Below, one piece after another: positions 1 through 8,806 of a stretch of DNA of 64,000 nt (positions are counted from its first letter, which is position 1; every line of letters starts with the position of its first letter). The notes under the pieces are model-generated. The model made no database searches. It saw only the letters and a program-made list of their open reading frames with translations, and was not told the origin of the DNA. Origin of the DNA: Flavobacteriaceae bacterium NBU2973 (GTDB lineage: Bacteria > Bacteroidota > Bacteroidia > Flavobacteriales > Flavobacteriaceae); contig JAOEIQ010000007.1 of assembly GCA_026162565.1 (NCBI GenBank), forward strand, positions 1 through 64,000. Reading direction: 5' to 3'. The translations under genes were made by a program, and so were the position numbers.

Positions 1-2545
1 GTAAACCTGATAATACCTGCGCATCTGCATCGGTTAATGTGAATTCGGCAAAACCATCGTAATCGTCATCACACACCTCTAAAGATACATCTCCTATATC
101 TGTGGCTGTTACATCTAATGTTACTTCTGCAATTCTAAAACAACCGGTTCCTGTATTTTGAACTCGTACATATACTACTTGTGGATTTACGGTATTAGTA
201 AATGGTGCGGCTGATTGCACATTTGTCTCCGTTTGTGCATCGGCTAATGTTAAATAATACGTGAATGTGTAATCCGCAACATCACCTGATACTAAAACAT
301 CTGGGTTGGCTTGATCTAAATTATACTCCGTTAAGCCATCTGGAACACCATCCTCATCACACTGTTGGAGAACGATATTTTGCAACTCTGGTAATTGGTT
401 GACTAACAATGGTACTTCTACTGAACCAAAACATGTAGTACTATTATTATCAACTAATCGAGCAAATATTATTTGAGGATTACTGATATTAGTATATGGG
501 CTAACCAAGGCATTAATACCAGAATCTGCATCTGTTTGATTTTCATGGTAAGTAATTGTAACATCTGCAATAGTATAACCAGCACTTGCCGCTACTTCAA
601 CATCTTTATCCGTTAAAGTAAATTGAGCAAAACCATCATCATCGTCATCACAAAATTCTAAATCTGTAATTATCTCGTTAAATATTATGTCTGTTACTTG
701 AATTTCAAAACTAGTAGTATCATGACAATCATTATTACTGACACTTTCTATTCTTGCATAAATAGTTTGTGGATTACTCGTATTAGTATAAGGACTCACT
801 AACGGATTATCTCCAGAATCTGCATCTGCCTGACTCTCATGATAGGTAATAGTAAAATCTGCTGGTGATTGTCCGCCTAAAACATCATCATCATTTAACG
901 TTAAATCAAAGTTGGTAAAACCTGTTCCACTACATTCTACTAATACAGAAGCAGGGTTTGCTGTTGGCACATCTGTTACTACAATATCTAAATTAGCTGT
1001 ACAACCATCATCTGTTATGTAAGATATGGTTGTTGTACCTGAAACTAAAACAGTAAGTAATCCTGTATCATCTATTGTTGCAACTGTTGTATTAGATGAA
1101 GACCATGGCATTGTTGAAGCTGGTGTACCTGAACCTGTTAATTGAATGATATCGCCAACACAAGCTGTACTTGGACCAGTTATTGTCCCTTCGCCTATTG
1201 TAACTGGAATTATATTACTCTGAATACAGTTAACAAGCGATCCTATTTGTATACGATAATCTGAACTTGGAGGAAGACCTAGAGGAATCGTACAAGTAAT
1301 TACTCCACTAACATCTGTTGTTACAGAGCCAATGTCTACAGCATTGGTAAAGTCTCCAAACTCATCACTTAAAGAGACTGTAAATTCAGCTCTATCAAAA
1401 GATCCGGTTAATATAAATGGTAAGTCAAAGGTGTTACCAGGGCAAAAAGTTAATGGTGGATCTGGTTCTGGTATTTCTATATTATTTAATAAGTCTTCAT
1501 AAACAGATACAAATATTTGCCCATTGGCTTGATACACTACTACTATATTATCTGTAACTGGGCTTCTAGCAATATTATGACTATCTCCTGTTGCAATAGT
1601 TATTGGCGCATTAAAGGTATCGCCTTGATCAGAACTCACATTCATTAATAACTCACCAGAATTACTTCTGTAACCATCAATGAGCGTCCCTTTATTGTCT
1701 GCGTATAGTGTTCTCCCTTCAGAAGTAATTACATTCTCTCCTAAAGTTATTTGGGTGGCGTTTCCTGTGGTCACATCTATCTTGTAACCAAGTGTATCTG
1801 AAGGTGCAAAATCGCCACCACCAACAAAAATAAAAGTTCCACAAGGTCCATCACTTAAAGCATAACTTGAAAAGAAAACTTGAGCAGAAGCTGGATTTAA
1901 ACCAATTTGGGTTAATGAGTTACCTTGATCAATACTTTGAAATAATGCTAATGTAGGATTGTCCATTGGTGCATACACCACGCCATTTTGATCTGTTAAA
2001 ACATCTGCATATACCATAGTAAGTCCAGTTGGAACAGTATTAAAAGCTCCAACACCATTATTAGAATTAGAGTACACATTAACTCCTTGTTGATCTATTA
2101 AATAGACATTGGTCCCAAACGTTGACATATGCACATCTCCAAATACGCTAGAACCAAAACTAACAGGAGCTATAAAGCTTGTAGCTTCATCCGAACTTGA
2201 GACCAGATTAATATTCCCATTTTGAGTCCAAGCTACAAACACCATACCTGCATCATTAACAGCCAATTCTGGCTCTGAGCCATTTACACTAGCCACTAAA
2301 ATACTCGGTAAAAAGCTTTGACCTCCATCTGTACTTTTAGCTATTCTAATTTCTGTATTATTAGCATACACTACATATATATTACCCTCAGGGCCTACAG
2401 CAACATTTCTACTGGTATTAGCACTACCTATATTGTTACTAGTTCCAGAATCACTTACAGGTGTATCTGCAAACAAAGGCGTTTGCGACAGAAGAGGAAC
2501 TTGATATAAAAAGATACAAATAAGTAGAACCCAAAGTTTATACAT
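1..2545 (-). CDS. Large secreted repeat protein, 5' part only (probable type IX-secreted adhesin)
   Basis: The reading frame is open from an ATG at 2545 to the left edge, at least 848 codons, with no stop in the window. It begins MYKLWVLLICIFLYQVPLLS, a signal peptide. Residues of about 30-350 look like a sialidase/BNR-type propeller, with several SxDxGxxF motifs (STDGGQSF, SIDQGNS, SSDQGDTF). A Big_2-like Ig domain follows (SSNTTVATIDDTGLL). After it come tandem modules of about 96 residues containing DADSG, LVSPYTN and NPQxIxAR signatures. Such modules are usual in very large Flavobacteriaceae surface proteins with a C-terminal gliding/T9SS type B sorting domain; that end lies outside the window, so secretion by T9SS is inference. 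Function is unknown; adhesion or glycan binding is plausible. Confidence 0.8.
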   Translation of the reverse strand, partial: MYKLWVLLICIFLYQVPLLSQTPLFADTPVSDSGTSNNIGSANTSRNVAVGPEGNIYVVYANNTEIRIAKSTDGGQSFLPSILVASVNGSEPELAVNDAGMVFVAWTQNGNINLVSSSDEATSFIAPVSFGSSVFGDVHMSTFGTNVYLIDQQGVNVYSNSNNGVGAFNTVPTGLTMVYADVLTDQNGVVYAPMDNPTLALFQSIDQGNSLTQIGLNPASAQVFFSSYALSDGPCGTFIFVGGGDFAPSDTLGYKIDVTTGNATQITLGENVITSEGRTLYADNKGTLIDGYRSNSGELLMNVSSDQGDTFNAPITIATGDSHNIARSPVTDNIVVVYQANGQIFVSVYEDLLNNIEIPEPDPPLTFCPGNTFDLPFILTGSFDRAEFTVSLSDEFGDFTNAVDIGSVTTDVSGVITCTIPLGLPPSSDYRIQIGSLVNCIQSNIIPVTIGEGTITGPSTACVGDIIQLTGSGTPASTMPWSSSNTTVATIDDTGLLTVLVSGTTTISYITDDGCTANLDIVVTDVPTANPASVLVECSGTGFTNFDLTLNDDDVLGGQSPADFTITYHESQADADSGDNPLVSPYTNTSNPQTIYARIESVSNNDCHDTTSFEIQVTDIIFNEIITDLEFCDDDDDGFAQFTLTDKDVEVAASAGYTIADVTITYHENQTDADSGINALVSPYTNISNPQIIFARLVDNNSTTCFGSVEVPLLVNQLPELQNIVLQQCDEDGVPDGLTEYNLDQANPDVLVSGDVADYTFTYYLTLADAQTETNVQSAAPFTNTVNPQVVYVRVQNTGTGCFRIAEVTLDVTATDIGDVSLEVCDDDYDGFAEFTLTDADAQVLSGL
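2..955 (-). repeat. Tandem ~96-residue modules inside the secreted protein
   Basis: Four copies start near 952, 666, 373 and 84 (read on the minus strand). Each opens with a Cys-acid motif (VECSG, EFCDDDDDGF, QQCDEDG, EVCDDDYDGF). Each complete copy then has a TYH/TYY...ADA segment, a PYTN or PFTN motif and NPQ..(Y/F).R. The fourth is cut by the window edge. The spacing is close to 290 bp, so recombination between copies could change copy number. Confidence 0.7.
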
Positions 2546-2779
2546 TTTGTCAATATTCAGGAGATTATATAGCATTGTATTATGATTTGTCGAAAGGCTA
2601 AATCTAAATAATTATTTTGATTTAAAGGCTAATATCATTTAGACTATCTATCAAAGACTTATAAAATAGTTGTTCTACCAAAATCACTTATTTATAAAAT
2701 TCTTATATTTAATGTGAGTTTTCCTAATAGACTTAATTAATAGCAGACCTATTACAATTTTTGTAATACTATTAAGTTT

Positions 2780-4810
2780 ATGAAATTACTCAACTTCAAT
2801 ATCATAAAGCTATTAGCATACTTAATTACAGGTATATTGCTAAGTTTTTTCTATACATTCCCAACTCAATACATCTTATTGATTTCTGTATTCTTATTGA
2901 TAGTTTTATTTTTTCTAGATCAATTCTACAAGACAAAGAAGACCGTATGGTTTGGAGTTGTGAGTTTTACTTTGATGATTTTAATAGGAATACTGACTGT
3001 TAATTTTCATAATCCGAGGAACTATAAAACCCATTATACTAAATATCTTAATTTAGATAGTTTATCTACTGATATCATATCTTTTAAAGTTTCAGAAAAA
3101 TTAAAACCCAGTGCTTTTCACGACAAGTATATTGGTAAAATCATAACGATTAACAATAAATCAGTTACAGGGAAATTTCTGATTAATATTGCTAAAGATT
3201 CAACAAAAACCAAATTACAAGTTGGAGATATGTTTATTACTTCAGAAACATTAAACAGTATTCCTCAACCAAAAAACCCTTACCAATTTGATTACAAATC
3301 CTATTTAGAACGTCAATATATCTATCACCAAATCTATTGCGATCACACATCGCTTTTTAAAACAAAAAATCAGTCAATAAGTATCTTCTATTTTGCTGCA
3401 ACCATACGAGAAACAATTAATGAAAAACTCAAACAATTTAACTTTGAAAAAGATGAATTAGCAATTATTAATGCCTTGCTTCTAGGAGAACGAAAAGAAA
3501 TTGATGCTACTATCTATCAAAATTATATTAACGCAGGTGTCGTCCATATTCTAGCTGTATCAGGTTTACATGTTGGTATAGTATTACTGATACTTAATTT
3601 TATTTTAAAACCTGTTGAGTATTTAAAACATGGTAAACTTATAAAGACGATTGTCATTCTCTTGTTACTATGGTCGTTTGCTATAATTGCAGGATTATCG
3701 GCATCTGTAACTAGAGCTGTAACGATGTTCAGTATTTTAGCGATTGCTATTAATTGGAAACGTCCAACAAATATTTATAACACGTTGGCAATATCCATGT
3801 TTATCTTATTACTTATAAAGCCACTGTATATTTTTGATGTAGGGTTTCAATTAAGCTATGTTGCTGTTTTTGCAATTGTTTGGATTCAGCCTTTACTTTA
3901 TAATTTATGGAAACCTAGATTAAAACTGGTAGATTTTTTCTGGAATATATTTACTGTAACTACTGCTGCCCAAATAGGTGTTTTACCTATAAGCTTGTAT
4001 TATTTTCATCAATTTCCTGGTTTATTTTTCATTTCTAACTTGGTCATTATTCCTTTTTTAGGTATTATTTTGTCTCTTGGTTTTATTGTAATTATTCTTG
4101 CAGCATGTAATATGCTTCCTCAATTTATAGCTGATTTTTATGGAGTTATTATTAGTTTTTTAAATGATTTTATTGATTGGGTAGCGCAGCAAGAACAGTT
4201 TTTAATTAAGGATATCTCTTTTAAACTTCTATTGTTATTTCCCATTTATTTATTGTTAATCGCAGTAATTAGATTTTGTAAAACCGTAAACTACCCAAGA
4301 CTGGTTTTTGTATTAATCTCTATTTTAATTTTACAAGTGAGTTTAATATTTATTAAATATGATTCAAGTTCAGAAGAGATAGTAATATTTAATAAAAGTA
4401 GGCATACAGTAATTGGTAAAGAATTTAATAAACAACTCACCATTTATCATAATTTGGATAGCTTAAAAGTAGTTGAAGATAACTCCATAAAGAATTATAA
4501 AGTAGCGCGTTTTATAAAGTCTATTAATGAAGACTCCATTAAAGATTTTTACGTCATTAAAAACAAAACGCTTTTTGTGATTGATAGCCTTTCAGCTTAT
4601 AATGTAAAAACAGTAAAACCAGATTATATTTTATTGAGAAACTCTCCTAAAGTAAATCTCAAACGGTTAATTGATTCTCTAAATCCAAAATTAATTATTG
4701 CAGATGCCAGTAACTTTAAATCCTATGTAGCTAGATGGAAAACAACTTGTAAAAAAGAAAAACTCCCTTTTCATTCTACTTATGAAAAGGGAGCTTATAT
4801 TTTTAAGTAA
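2780..4810 (+). CDS. comEC: ComEC/Rec2-family DNA uptake channel
   Basis: A 676-residue polytopic inner-membrane protein of the family that passes single-stranded DNA into the cytoplasm during natural transformation. The N-terminus has two or three hydrophobic segments followed by a soluble DUF4131-type region (about 60-200). The competence domain follows, with the diagnostic SGLHVG motif near residue 262 and many membrane helices to about 530. The last 140 residues are soluble and sit where other family members carry a metallo-beta-lactamase domain, but no HxHxDH motif is visible. This shortened form is common in Bacteroidota. It stands alone on the plus strand. Its last codons contain a hairpin that probably serves the opposite strand. 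Confidence 0.88.
   Translation: MKLLNFNIIKLLAYLITGILLSFFYTFPTQYILLISVFLLIVLFFLDQFYKTKKTVWFGVVSFTLMILIGILTVNFHNPRNYKTHYTKYLNLDSLSTDIISFKVSEKLKPSAFHDKYIGKIITINNKSVTGKFLINIAKDSTKTKLQVGDMFITSETLNSIPQPKNPYQFDYKSYLERQYIYHQIYCDHTSLFKTKNQSISIFYFAATIRETINEKLKQFNFEKDELAIINALLLGERKEIDATIYQNYINAGVVHILAVSGLHVGIVLLILNFILKPVEYLKHGKLIKTIVILLLLWSFAIIAGLSASVTRAVTMFSILAIAINWKRPTNIYNTLAISMFILLLIKPLYIFDVGFQLSYVAVFAIVWIQPLLYNLWKPRLKLVDFFWNIFTVTTAAQIGVLPISLYYFHQFPGLFFISNLVIIPFLGIILSLGFIVIILAACNMLPQFIADFYGVIISFLNDFIDWVAQQEQFLIKDISFKLLLLFPIYLLLIAVIRFCKTVNYPRLVFVLISILILQVSLIFIKYDSSSEEIVIFNKSRHTVIGKEFNKQLTIYHNLDSLKVVEDNSIKNYKVARFIKSINEDSIKDFYVIKNKTLFVIDSLSAYNVKTVKPDYILLRNSPKVNLKRLIDSLNPKLIIADASNFKSYVARWKTTCKKEKLPFHSTYEKGAYIFK
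4763..4793 (-). terminator. Intrinsic terminator embedded in the 3' end of comEC
   Basis: A perfect 12-bp stem (CTCCCTTTTCAT / ATGAAAAGGGAG) with a 7-nt loop. Read on the minus strand it is followed by a T-rich run at 4762-4751, as expected for termination of the thioredoxin gene ending at 4868. On the plus strand it lies in coding sequence with a weaker T stretch after it. Confidence 0.6.
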
Positions 4811-4857
4811 CTTCTCGATACGTTTCAATTTTTTAAAGTTGAAATACTCGAAGTGAC
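4811..4857. repeat. Imperfect palindromic intergenic element
   Basis: It fills almost the whole gap between the convergent comEC and thioredoxin genes. A 6-bp inner stem (TTTCAA 4823-4828 / TTGAAA 4839-4844) is flanked by CTTCTCGATAC on the left and ACTCGAAGTG on the right. The end motifs resemble interspersed flavobacterial intergenic palindromes as I remember them; copy number cannot be judged from this window. Confidence 0.4.
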
Positions 4858-4867
4858 ATATTATTTA

Positions 4868-5428
4868 CTATTTAGTCTTGGTTTCAGTGAACTCTGGTTT
4901 GAAAGCTTTAAAATATTCATTAAACTTTTCTTGACTGTCCATCCCTTTGTGATCATTGTTCTTAAAGAGTTTTAAATACAACTCTAATTGTTGAGCCGTT
5001 TTATAACCTCTAACTGGTGTAATAAAGTCAGCCTTTTCGTCTAGAAATACAATAGTAGGATACGCTCTAATTTGATAATATCTAGCAAGCTCATGACTTG
5101 AATTTCTTCTATTCGCTTTCGCTGGATCGTAATTTGGATTTCCAAATGTATTTCCATTAAAAGTGACACTCTCATTACCTTCTGCATTGAACTTTACAGC
5201 ATAATAATGTTTATTAACATAATCAACCACATCCTTATTATGGAAGGTTTCTCTATCTAATTTTTTACATGGACCACACCAATTGGTGTACATGTCAATC
5301 ATAATTTTTTTAGGATTTTTTTTCTGAAGTGCAATAGCCTCTTCAAAGCTTACCCATTTAATTTCTTGTGCGACAGCTGTTGAAACAGTCACTACTGTCA
5401 CCAACATTAGGAGTATAAGTTTCTTCAT
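4868..5428 (-). CDS. Periplasmic thioredoxin-fold protein
   Basis: Encodes 186 residues from the ATG at 5428. Longer readings from 5491 run into the terminator of the upstream transporter and are rejected. The start gives a clear signal peptide (MKKLILLMLVTVVTVSTAVA) and a mature protein beginning QEIKWVSF. The redox motif CGPC is at residues 51-54 in WCGPCKK, with the cis-Pro region at about 133-137 (YPTIVFLD). The fold resembles thioredoxin_7/DUF255-like exported disulfide proteins that reduce or isomerise disulfides in the periplasm; the substrate is unknown. It is the last gene of a minus-strand group with peptide transporters, but a terminator precedes it, so it may have its own promoter. 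Confidence 0.85.
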   Translation of the reverse strand: MKKLILLMLVTVVTVSTAVAQEIKWVSFEEAIALQKKNPKKIMIDMYTNWCGPCKKLDRETFHNKDVVDYVNKHYYAVKFNAEGNESVTFNGNTFGNPNYDPAKANRRNSSHELARYYQIRAYPTIVFLDEKADFITPVRGYKTAQQLELYLKLFKNNDHKGMDSQEKFNEYFKAFKPEFTETKTK

Positions 5429-5469
5429 CATATTTCGATTTGTTGCAAAATGCATACCGAACTTACAAA

Positions 5470-5495
5470 AAATGCTCCTGATTAGGAGCATTTTA
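5470..5495 (-). terminator. Intrinsic terminator of the downstream POT gene
   Basis: An 11-bp perfect stem (AAAATGCTCCT / AGGAGCATTTT) with a 4-nt loop, followed by T residues on the minus strand. It lies 25 bp past the stop of the transporter ending at 5520. Confidence 0.8.
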
Positions 5496-5519
5496 CTGTT
5501 TATTTAACGTTTTTTTCGA

Positions 5520-7286
5520 TTATCTAACGCCATGCATTAGTCTCTTTAATAAAGGATGCAGTAATAAAGATACTAAACCTAATGCTATTGGTATAATCGT
5601 AAAAATTAAGAAAAACCCTGAAAGACTATACTCTTGAGTAATCTTTTCTATATCACCACCAACGTAATGCGCTAGTTTATTTCCAATGGCTATTGCTAAA
5701 TAATACACACCAAACATAAATGCGATCATTCTAGCTGGAATAAGTTTACTTAAGTAAGACAATCCCATTGGTGACAAGCATAATTCACCAAGCGTATGAA
5801 ATAAATAGGCAAAAACTAACCAGGCCATGCTTAAACTTGCAGCTTCAGCTCCAGCAGGAACATTTCTAGCTCCAAAAGCAAGGAAAGCAAATCCTAAACC
5901 TAACAAAAATAGGCCTAGAAAATATTTAACAGATGCTGGTGGATTGTATTTACTATCCCACCATTTTGTAAATAATGGTGCAAATATTATAATAAATAGA
6001 GAGTTTAAAATTGCAAACCATGTAACCGGAACTTCTGTTTCAGTAGATTGAAATTCTGTATATAATTTATAGATAACAATAGCCCAAACTATTACAAAAC
6101 TACATCCTAATATGATGTTAGAAAGCCCAATACGATTAAACGTTTTTCTAAACAAACTCAATAATACATAAGTAATTATTGCAAGAGGTACTACTGTAAC
6201 TATTAGATCCACCACTTTAAAGGTAGTAGCAGCTCCACCAACTAATAATCTATCAGTAAAGTCACGCGTATAAATTGGCAACGAACCAGCAGCTTGTTCA
6301 AAAGCCGCCCAAAAGAAAACCGTAAACAAACAGAATATTGCAAAAGCAATCATTCTATCTCTCTCAATTTTAACATAACGCGGTATTCTAATTATGAGTA
6401 ATACTATAAATGTCAACGCTGCAACCAATGCAAAAAACAGAGAATCATTCATTCCCGCAATTGAGAAATTAAGTGTTTGTATTCCTCCTATTTTACTTAA
6501 AGGGTCATTGATGATAAAAATTAGTGCTGAAATTGTAAAAATTCCAATTAATATATTGTCAATAGTTAAAAACGGATTTAATTTTTCACCAGCTTTTTTG
6601 TCTAATTCTTCTTCTAAATCTTCTGCTCTATCCACTTCTTGTTTTGTAGGTTTATCGCCCAAAGTACCAAATAGTGGTTGCGCAAAATAAAACTGTAACA
6701 TACCTAGTAGCATGAAAATTCCTGCTAAACCAAATCCGTAACTCCAACCTACTTTTTCTCCAACCCAACCACATAACATAATACCTAAAAATGCACCAGC
6801 GTTTACGCCCATGTAAAAAATGTTATAAGCGCCATCTTTTTTCTCATCGTGTCCTTCGTACATTTTAGAGATTATAGATGTCATATTAGGTTTGAAAAAA
6901 CCGTTACCAACAATTAATAATGCAATTCCTATATATAATGAAGTTGGTGTTTCAATTGCCATAGAAGCGTGACCAAGAGTCATAAGTAATGCTCCAATAA
7001 CCACTGCCATTCGGTATCCTATTTTTTTATCTGCTAACCAGCCACCTATTAAAGGCGTTAAATACACAAAAAGTGCATAGGTACCTAAAAGTGATAAAGC
7101 AGCTTCTGTACTCCAACCCCAACCTGGATTATCTCCAGTAATTAGTCCTGTTAAAAATATTACTAAAATAGCGCGCATGCCGTAATAGGAGAATCGTTCC
7201 CACATTTCTGTGAAGAATAAAACAAACAATCCAGCAGGATGTCCCATTACTTTAGTATCAAAAAAGTTTTCTGATGATTTATTCAT
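5520..7286 (-). CDS. POT-family proton-coupled peptide transporter (1)
   Basis: 588 residues from the ATG at 7286. The 13 extra upstream codons lack similarity to the paralogue and are dropped; the chosen start gives the same spacing to the first motif as in the adjacent paralogue. The POT signature ExxERFxYY is at residues 27-35 (EMWERFSYY), and the second family signature appears as FYMGVNAGAFLG. About 14 membrane helices are predicted by eye, with a charged cytoplasmic insertion at about 215-245. The family imports di- and tripeptides with protons across the inner membrane. It lies 58 bp after a paralogue and near a DPP-IV peptidase that makes dipeptides. Confidence 0.92.
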   Translation of the reverse strand: MNKSSENFFDTKVMGHPAGLFVLFFTEMWERFSYYGMRAILVIFLTGLITGDNPGWGWSTEAALSLLGTYALFVYLTPLIGGWLADKKIGYRMAVVIGALLMTLGHASMAIETPTSLYIGIALLIVGNGFFKPNMTSIISKMYEGHDEKKDGAYNIFYMGVNAGAFLGIMLCGWVGEKVGWSYGFGLAGIFMLLGMLQFYFAQPLFGTLGDKPTKQEVDRAEDLEEELDKKAGEKLNPFLTIDNILIGIFTISALIFIINDPLSKIGGIQTLNFSIAGMNDSLFFALVAALTFIVLLIIRIPRYVKIERDRMIAFAIFCLFTVFFWAAFEQAAGSLPIYTRDFTDRLLVGGAATTFKVVDLIVTVVPLAIITYVLLSLFRKTFNRIGLSNIILGCSFVIVWAIVIYKLYTEFQSTETEVPVTWFAILNSLFIIIFAPLFTKWWDSKYNPPASVKYFLGLFLLGLGFAFLAFGARNVPAGAEAASLSMAWLVFAYLFHTLGELCLSPMGLSYLSKLIPARMIAFMFGVYYLAIAIGNKLAHYVGGDIEKITQEYSLSGFFLIFTIIPIALGLVSLLLHPLLKRLMHGVR

Positions 7287-7315
7287 ATTTAAAAATTTAG
7301 TTAGTATGCAATAGA

Positions 7316-7336
7316 AAACCCTCAAAAAGAGGGTTT
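7316..7336 (-). terminator. Hairpin between the two POT genes
   Basis: An 8-bp perfect stem (AAACCCTC / GAGGGTTT) with a 5-nt A/T loop, 9 bp after the stop of the upstream POT gene. The T tail is short (TTTTCT on the minus strand), so partial read-through into the next transporter is likely. Confidence 0.6.
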
Positions 7337-7344
7337 GTATTTTT

Positions 7345-8775
7345 TTAGTTATCAGCTATTTCAAAGCCTTCAGCTTCTTCATGTTTTGTTCCTTGAAGAT
7401 CCTCAGCTCCATGAGTTAAACGTTTTAGTGGCTTAAGAATAGCAATAATTAATAAACCAAACAATGTACAGAAAATAGCTATTCCTGTAAACACTTGAAA
7501 TTCTCCAGCTCCTTCAGATAATCCTCCAACAAGTCCTGCCAATTTATTCCCTAATCCAGTTGCAGCAAAATACGCTCCCATCATGAACGAAGCATATTTT
7601 AATGGAGCTAGTTTAGTTATAAACGATAGAGCAACAGGAGAAGCACATAGCTCTCCTAAAGTATGGAATAAATATGCTAATACTAACCATATCATGGCAG
7701 ATTTTTCAACTATATTCTCGCCATCCATAACGACTTCAGTAGAAGCTTTAGTCATAAAAAAGAAACCAAAACCCATAACAATTACTCCAACTGCCATTTT
7801 AAATAATGATGACGATTCTTTACCTTTTTTACCCCATTTATACCAAAATGAACCAACAAGGGTTCCTAAAGTAATAATGAAAAATGCGTTAATGGATTGA
7901 AACACAGCCGCAGGCACTTCATTTCCTATAAATGGAAGAGAAAACGATAATACTCTATCTGTTTTTTGTTCTGTGTAAATACTCATTAAACCACCAGCTT
8001 GTTCAAACGCACCCCAAAATACTATGATGATTAAAAACGATAAAAACATAACTAACATTCTATCTTTTTCAACTTTAGTAAGTGGTCGTTTTCTAGCCTC
8101 TTGTTCTTCAGCAGAAGCTTTTTCACCTCCAGAAAATTCTCCTACACCTTTTAAATATTTTTGACCATATAGATACACTATTTGACCTAATGCCATACCT
8201 ATTCCAGCGAGTCCAAAACCATAGTGCCAACCCCATTTTGCAGCTACAGCACCAACAATAAGTGCTCCAAGAAAAGCGCCAAGATTAATTCCTATGTAAA
8301 AAATATAAAATCCTCTATCTCTTCTATCATCCCCTTTTTTATAGAGTCCACCAACCATTGAAGAAATATTAGGCTTTAAAAAACCTACACCAATAACAAT
8401 TAGAATTAAACCAGTGAAAAATGCCCACTGTGCATCAACTGCTAGAATACCATGACCAAGGCATAAGAGCAAACCTCCTAACATAACCGCTTTCTTTTGA
8501 CCAATAAATTGATCTGCAATCCAACCACCAGGAATAGACGTTAGGTATACAAACATTGTATAGGTTCCATAAAATGAAATTGTTTCAGCATTAGTCCAGC
8601 CATAACCTGATTGAGGATCTCCTGCTATTATTGGAGCTACTAAAAACAAGGTAAGTAGTGCTCTCATTCCATAATAAGAGAAACGTTCCCACATTTCTAC
8701 AAAAAAGAGAACATATAATCCGGCTGGATGTCCAAATATTTGTTTTTGGTTATCCAAGTGTGTAGCGTTCGACAT
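7345..8775 (-). CDS. POT-family proton-coupled peptide transporter (2)
   Basis: 476 residues, close to the usual bacterial POT length. ExxERFxYY is at residues 27-35 and the second signature reads FYIGINLGAFLG. It is a clear paralogue of the transporter just downstream, which is about 110 residues longer, mainly through inserted loops and helices. It starts 31 bp after the DPP-IV gene on the same strand. The order peptidase-transporter-transporter points to uptake of dipeptides released outside the inner membrane. Two copies may differ in substrate range; the sequence does not show how. Confidence 0.93.
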   Translation of the reverse strand: MSNATHLDNQKQIFGHPAGLYVLFFVEMWERFSYYGMRALLTLFLVAPIIAGDPQSGYGWTNAETISFYGTYTMFVYLTSIPGGWIADQFIGQKKAVMLGGLLLCLGHGILAVDAQWAFFTGLILIVIGVGFLKPNISSMVGGLYKKGDDRRDRGFYIFYIGINLGAFLGALIVGAVAAKWGWHYGFGLAGIGMALGQIVYLYGQKYLKGVGEFSGGEKASAEEQEARKRPLTKVEKDRMLVMFLSFLIIIVFWGAFEQAGGLMSIYTEQKTDRVLSFSLPFIGNEVPAAVFQSINAFFIITLGTLVGSFWYKWGKKGKESSSLFKMAVGVIVMGFGFFFMTKASTEVVMDGENIVEKSAMIWLVLAYLFHTLGELCASPVALSFITKLAPLKYASFMMGAYFAATGLGNKLAGLVGGLSEGAGEFQVFTGIAIFCTLFGLLIIAILKPLKRLTHGAEDLQGTKHEEAEGFEIADN

Positions 8776-8806
8776 AAATTTTAGTATTAGTTATATTAGT
8801 TAGTAA

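Noticed and set aside
2318-2509. Plus-strand 63-codon frame near the left end
   Set aside because: It lies fully inside the open frame of the large secreted protein, which reads well on the minus strand.
5429-5491. Longer N-terminus for the thioredoxin gene
   Set aside because: It would overlap the terminator of the upstream transporter and place a normal signal peptide inside the protein.
5827-6051. Plus-strand frame inside the POT transporter gene
   Set aside because: Antisense shadow of a strong coding region, with no family features.
7583-7900. Plus-strand frame of 105 codons inside the second POT gene
   Set aside because: Antisense shadow; composition follows the opposite-strand gene.
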